35,175 nt of DNA from JABFRJ01 sp031409695 (GTDB lineage: Bacteria; Pseudomonadota; Alphaproteobacteria; Rhizobiales; Hyphomicrobiaceae): the NCBI GenBank assembly GCA_031409695.1, contig JANNXS010000228.1:1-35175 (forward strand), written 5' to 3'. The notes below the pieces were generated by a model that was not told where the DNA came from, did no database searches, and was given only the letters and a program-made list of their open reading frames with translations. The position numbers and the translations under genes were made by a program. Positions 32,461-35,175 of this stretch are shown here, one piece after another. Numbering within the stretch: the stretch's first letter is position 1; each line of letters starts with the position of its first letter.

Positions 32461-33004
32461 TTACGCGCCCGATGGATTCGTCATGCTCCCGTAACGGCTA
32501 TCGCCGATCTCGCGGGTGACAATGGCAACGAATTCCGCGAGTGTTTGATCGTCGGTGAAAACGCCTCGTGGCACGACATAACAGCTGCTGTTCATCGTCC
32601 AAAGAAGTACAACGTCGTCGTGCACCGTCACTTTCAGCAGATCGAGCCAAGCACTCCGCATTCGACGGCCGTCGATCACGGACGAAACGCCGTTTTCGTC
32701 CACGCGCATCGAAATCGGGTCCACTGCTTCAACGAACTCTCGCCAATGAGGGGGCAGGTTATTTATCGCATCTCGGAGCCGTGCCGACAGATTGAAGGCG
32801 AATCCAACAACCATCGCGCCCAATCCCAGTGAACGAGAAGAGGTCAACTGAGAACAAGATCGGTCGGCCGAACCAATGAATGAAAGTGGCGAATGCCATG
32901 CCTGTGCACGCCAAGAAGAGCGACGAAATTGGTGGTTTTGCAAGCTCGCGGATCGCGGACCGCGCGTCCTGTTTCGACACACGAAATGAAAACTCATAAT
33001 TCAC
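32461..33004 (-). pseudogene. YcxB-like membrane protein gene, split by a frameshift
   Basis: The first part, from GTG 33004 (M-N-Y-E-F-S-F-R-V-S-K-Q-D-A-R, then a hydrophobic helix), and the second part, ending at 32461, lie in different minus-strand frames. They join sensibly between about 32825 and 32848: S-V-D-L-F from the first frame, then S-R-S-L-G-L-G-A-M-V-V-G from the second gives the second helix. The C-terminal domain (P-I-S-M-R-V-D-E-N-G-V, S-A-W-L-D-L-L-K-V, Y-V-V-P-R-G-V-F) resembles YcxB-like proteins of unknown function. The shift equals one extra base or two missing bases. It may be a real decayed gene or a sequence error. Confidence 0.7.
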
Positions 33005-33046
33005 GGGCGCCTCTTCTCGGCGAGAGTTACATCACCTCCGGTCAAC

Positions 33047-33078
33047 AAAAGGAAAAGCGGCCCCGTCGCCGGAGCCGC
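33047..33078 (-). terminator. Terminator of the glnB-glnA unit
   Basis: On the minus strand GCGGCTCC (33078-33071) pairs with GGGGCCGC (33064-33057) around a 6-base loop, with one G-T pair, followed by TTTTCCTTTT. It lies 60 bases after the restored glnA stop codon at 33138, which supports that stop as the true gene end. Confidence 0.85.
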
Positions 33079-33137
33079 CTTCTCATTTTCCGACCGCAGT
33101 CCCGGTGTCTGACCAAAGGTCAGGCACCCAGCGCGCA

Positions 33138-34561
33138 TCAGCACGAATAGTACATGTCGAATTCGACCGGATGCGGGGTCATGTCGACGCGAGCCACTTC
33201 GGCCATCTTGAGCTCGATGTAGGCGTCGATCATCTCGTCTGAGAACACGCCGCCCTTCTTGAGGTACTACGATCCTTGTCGAGGCTCTCAAGCGCTTCGC
33301 GGAGCGAACCGCAGACCGTTGGGATCTTCGCCAATTCGGCTGGCGGCAGATCGTATAGGTTCTTGTCCATGGGATCGCCGGGGTGGATCTTGTTGGCGAT
33401 GCCATCAAGCCCGGCCATCAGCATGGCCGCGAAGGCCAGGTACGGGTTGGCGGCTGGATCTGGGAAGCGGATCTCAATGCGCTTGGCTTTTGGGTTGGTC
33501 ACGTGCGGGATGCGGCACGACGCCGAGCGGTTACGCGCGGAATAGGCCAACAGCACCGGTGCTTCGTAGCCCGGCACGAGCCGCTTATAGCTGTTCGTCG
33601 TCGGGTTGGTGAAGGCGTTGATCGACTTGGCGTGCTTCAGGATGCCGCCGATGTAGTGCAGGCACATCTCCGAGAGGTCGGCATACTGGTTGCCAGCAAA
33701 CATCGGTTTGCCGTCTTTCCAGATCGACTGGTGCACGTGCATGCCTGAGCCGTTATCGCCAAAGATCGGCTTCGGCATGAAACAGGCCGACTTGCCATAG
33801 GCCTGAGCGACCTGATGGATGACGTATTTGTAGATCTGCATGTGGTCAGCCATGGTGAGCATGTCACCAAACTTGACGCCAAGTTCGTGCTGGGCGGCCG
33901 CCACTTCGTGGTGGTGCTTTTCAACGACGACGCCCATTTCGGCCATCACCGACAGCATTTCCGAACGGATGTCCTGGGCGCTGTCGATCGGCGGCACTGG
34001 GAAATAGCCGCCCTTGGTCCGCGGACGGTGACCGAGGTTGCCCATTTCGTAATCGGTGCCCATGTTCGAGGGCAGTTCAGCCGAATCCAACTTGAAACCT
34101 GTGTTGTAGGGGTCGGACGAAAACTTCACGTCGTCGAAAATGAAGAACTCTGCTTCCGGGCCGAAGTAGATCTTATCGCCGATCCCGAGCGACTTCATGT
34201 AGGTCTCGGCCTTTTTGGCAATCGAGCGCGGGTCGCGGTCGTAGGCTTCGCCCGTTGACGGCTCAAGCACGTCGCAGAAGATAGCCAAAGTCGTCTGGGC
34301 AAAGAATGGATCCAAGTGAGCAGACGTTGGGTCCAGCATCAAGGTCATGTCGGAGGCTTCGATGCTCTTCCAACCGGCGATCGATGAGCCGTCGAAGGCA
34401 TACCCGTCGGTGAACATTTCAGCGTCAACACACGAGGCGTCGGCGGTGACGTGCTGCATCTTGCCCTTTGTGTCCGTGAAGCGCAGGTCCAGGAACTTGA
34501 CGTCCTTGTCCTTCATCATCTTCAAAACGTCGGCGGCGGTCTTAGGTTTCTCGGCAGGCAT
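33138..34561 (-). CDS. glnA: Type I glutamine synthetase, with a one-base frameshift near the 3' end
   Basis: Makes glutamine from glutamate, ammonia and ATP as a cytoplasmic dodecamer. The start is placed at ATG 34561, 7 bases after GGGGA; ATG 34567 is an alternative. Family blocks are intact: F-D-G-S-S-I-A-G-W, the Mg-binding E-A-E-F-F, G-S-G-M-H-V-H-Q-S, N-P-T-T-N-S-Y-K-R-L-V-P-G-Y, R-N-R-S-A-S, and the adenylylation site Y403 in N-L-Y-D-L-P. After L-D-K-D-R (about 33270) the frame shifts and stops at 33230. One missing C on the plus strand between 33268 and 33269 would restore E-Y-L-K-K-G-G-V-F-S-D-E-M and the normal ending E-F-D-M-Y-Y-S-C at 33138. It lies 100 bases after glnB. Confidence 0.93.
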
Positions 34562-34661
34562 GGGCATTCCCCGGTTTTGTCTGTTTTGGTTCGCGTTCAA
34601 CGTCTGCCCCGCAACTGGCGGACGGCCGGTTACAGGACGATAAGGCCGTGTGAGGCAGTGC

Positions 34662-35000
34662 TCAGATTGCGTCGTTGCCGGTCTCACCCGTGCGGATGCG
34701 GATGGCGTCCTCGACGGAGGAAACGAAAATTTTGCCATCACCGATACGGCCGGTCTTAGCCGCGCGTTGGATAGCTTCAACAGCCTTTGGCAACATCTCG
34801 TCGGACAACACCACCTCAATTTTTACTTTGGGCAGAAAATCCACCACGTATTCGGCGCCACGATAAAGCTCCGTGTGCCCCTTTTGGCGACCGAAACCCT
34901 TGGCTTCAATCACAGTGATGCCCTGCAAGCCAATTTCCTGCAACGCCTCTTTGACCTCGTCCAATTTGAACGGCTTGATGATGGCTTCGATCTTTTTCAT
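34662..35000 (-). CDS. glnB: Nitrogen regulatory protein PII
   Basis: A 112-aa signal protein that senses 2-oxoglutarate, ATP and ADP and controls glutamine synthetase adenylylation and NtrB. The N-terminus M-K-K-I-E-A-I-I-K-P-F-K-L is standard. The T-loop carries Y51, the uridylylation site (G-A-E-Y-V-V-D-F). The C-terminal signature G-K-I-F-V-S-S-V-E-D-A-I-R-I-R-T-G-E is intact. GlnB is favoured over GlnK because it directly precedes glnA and no amtB is near. It and glnA form the classic alphaproteobacterial nitrogen operon. The 175 bases upstream to the window edge should contain the promoter, but I could not identify a sigma-54 or NtrC site there. Confidence 0.96.
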   Translation of the reverse strand: MKKIEAIIKPFKLDEVKEALQEIGLQGITVIEAKGFGRQKGHTELYRGAEYVVDFLPKVKIEVVLSDEMLPKAVEAIQRAAKTGRIGDGKIFVSSVEDAIRIRTGETGNDAI

Positions 35001-35175
35001 GGTCTCACGCGCTCCTCGCCCGCGGGCGGGATGACAATTGCGGTTTCGTCATAAGCAGTGCAGGGGCGCAGGGGAAGGGGGCATGTGGCGGCGTGGTGCT
35101 CAGGGGGTAGGCGGAGTATGCATAATTTTTGGGCAGACATGGTGAGATGCAGACTCATTAGTCTCGCCCGATCAA

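Noticed and set aside
35001..35175. Sigma-54 promoter or NtrC site before glnB
   Set aside because: I looked for the GG-N10-GC pattern in a good TGGCAC/TTGC context on the minus strand and found nothing convincing.

Overview
The window looks like chromosomal DNA of an alphaproteobacterium, most likely of the order Hyphomicrobiales (Rhizobiales). The evidence is moderately high GC, an ActR/RegA-type response regulator, a glnB-glnA pair, a Suv3-like helicase with a long basic tail, a COQ10/RatA-type lipid-binding protein, and a composite palindromic intergenic repeat (16799-16902) of the kind common in rhizobial genomes. Genus cannot be set from the sequence alone. No rRNA, tRNA, CRISPR array or insertion sequence was recognised.

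Layout. 1-525 (-) is the N-terminal 175 codons of valyl-tRNA synthetase. 778-3798 (+) holds a TakP-like TRAP binding protein without its permease, a small lipoprotein and an orphan ParA ATPase. 3968-8780 (+) is a tight three-gene unit: a YihY/BrkB membrane protein, a PelA-like polysaccharide deacetylase and a membrane-anchored TPR protein. 8785-14028 (-) is a polysaccharide operon (two GT2 transferases, a flippase, a GT4 transferase, galU), with a divergent WecG/TagA-family transferase at 14166-15119. Together, 3968-15119 looks like a cell-surface polysaccharide synthesis, export and modification region.

15434-26615 carries mostly housekeeping and stress genes: a Pif1-like helicase, COQ10/RatA-like protein, site-2 protease homologue, peptide deformylase, exported MsrB, a TctC/Bug-type binding protein, the Suv3-like helicase, a small membrane protein and a class II glutamine amidotransferase.

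26616-29530 reads as an accessory segment. It has an 815-base gene-free stretch with three DnaA-box matches in one orientation, a four-helix membrane protein ending in what looks like a P4-type primase winged-helix domain, and two tiny secreted-protein genes bracketed by two identical 22-nt hairpins. It is the least explained part of the window.

29614-35000 holds a RibD C-terminal-type reductase, a DUF2798-like protein overlapping an ActR/RegA-type regulator, a cold-shock protein, a ParDE toxin-antitoxin pair, a frameshifted YcxB-like gene, and glnB-glnA. The glnA frame is broken by one apparently missing base near 33268, after which the normal GlnA C-terminus continues intact in another frame. 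This is either a sequence error or a real mutation.
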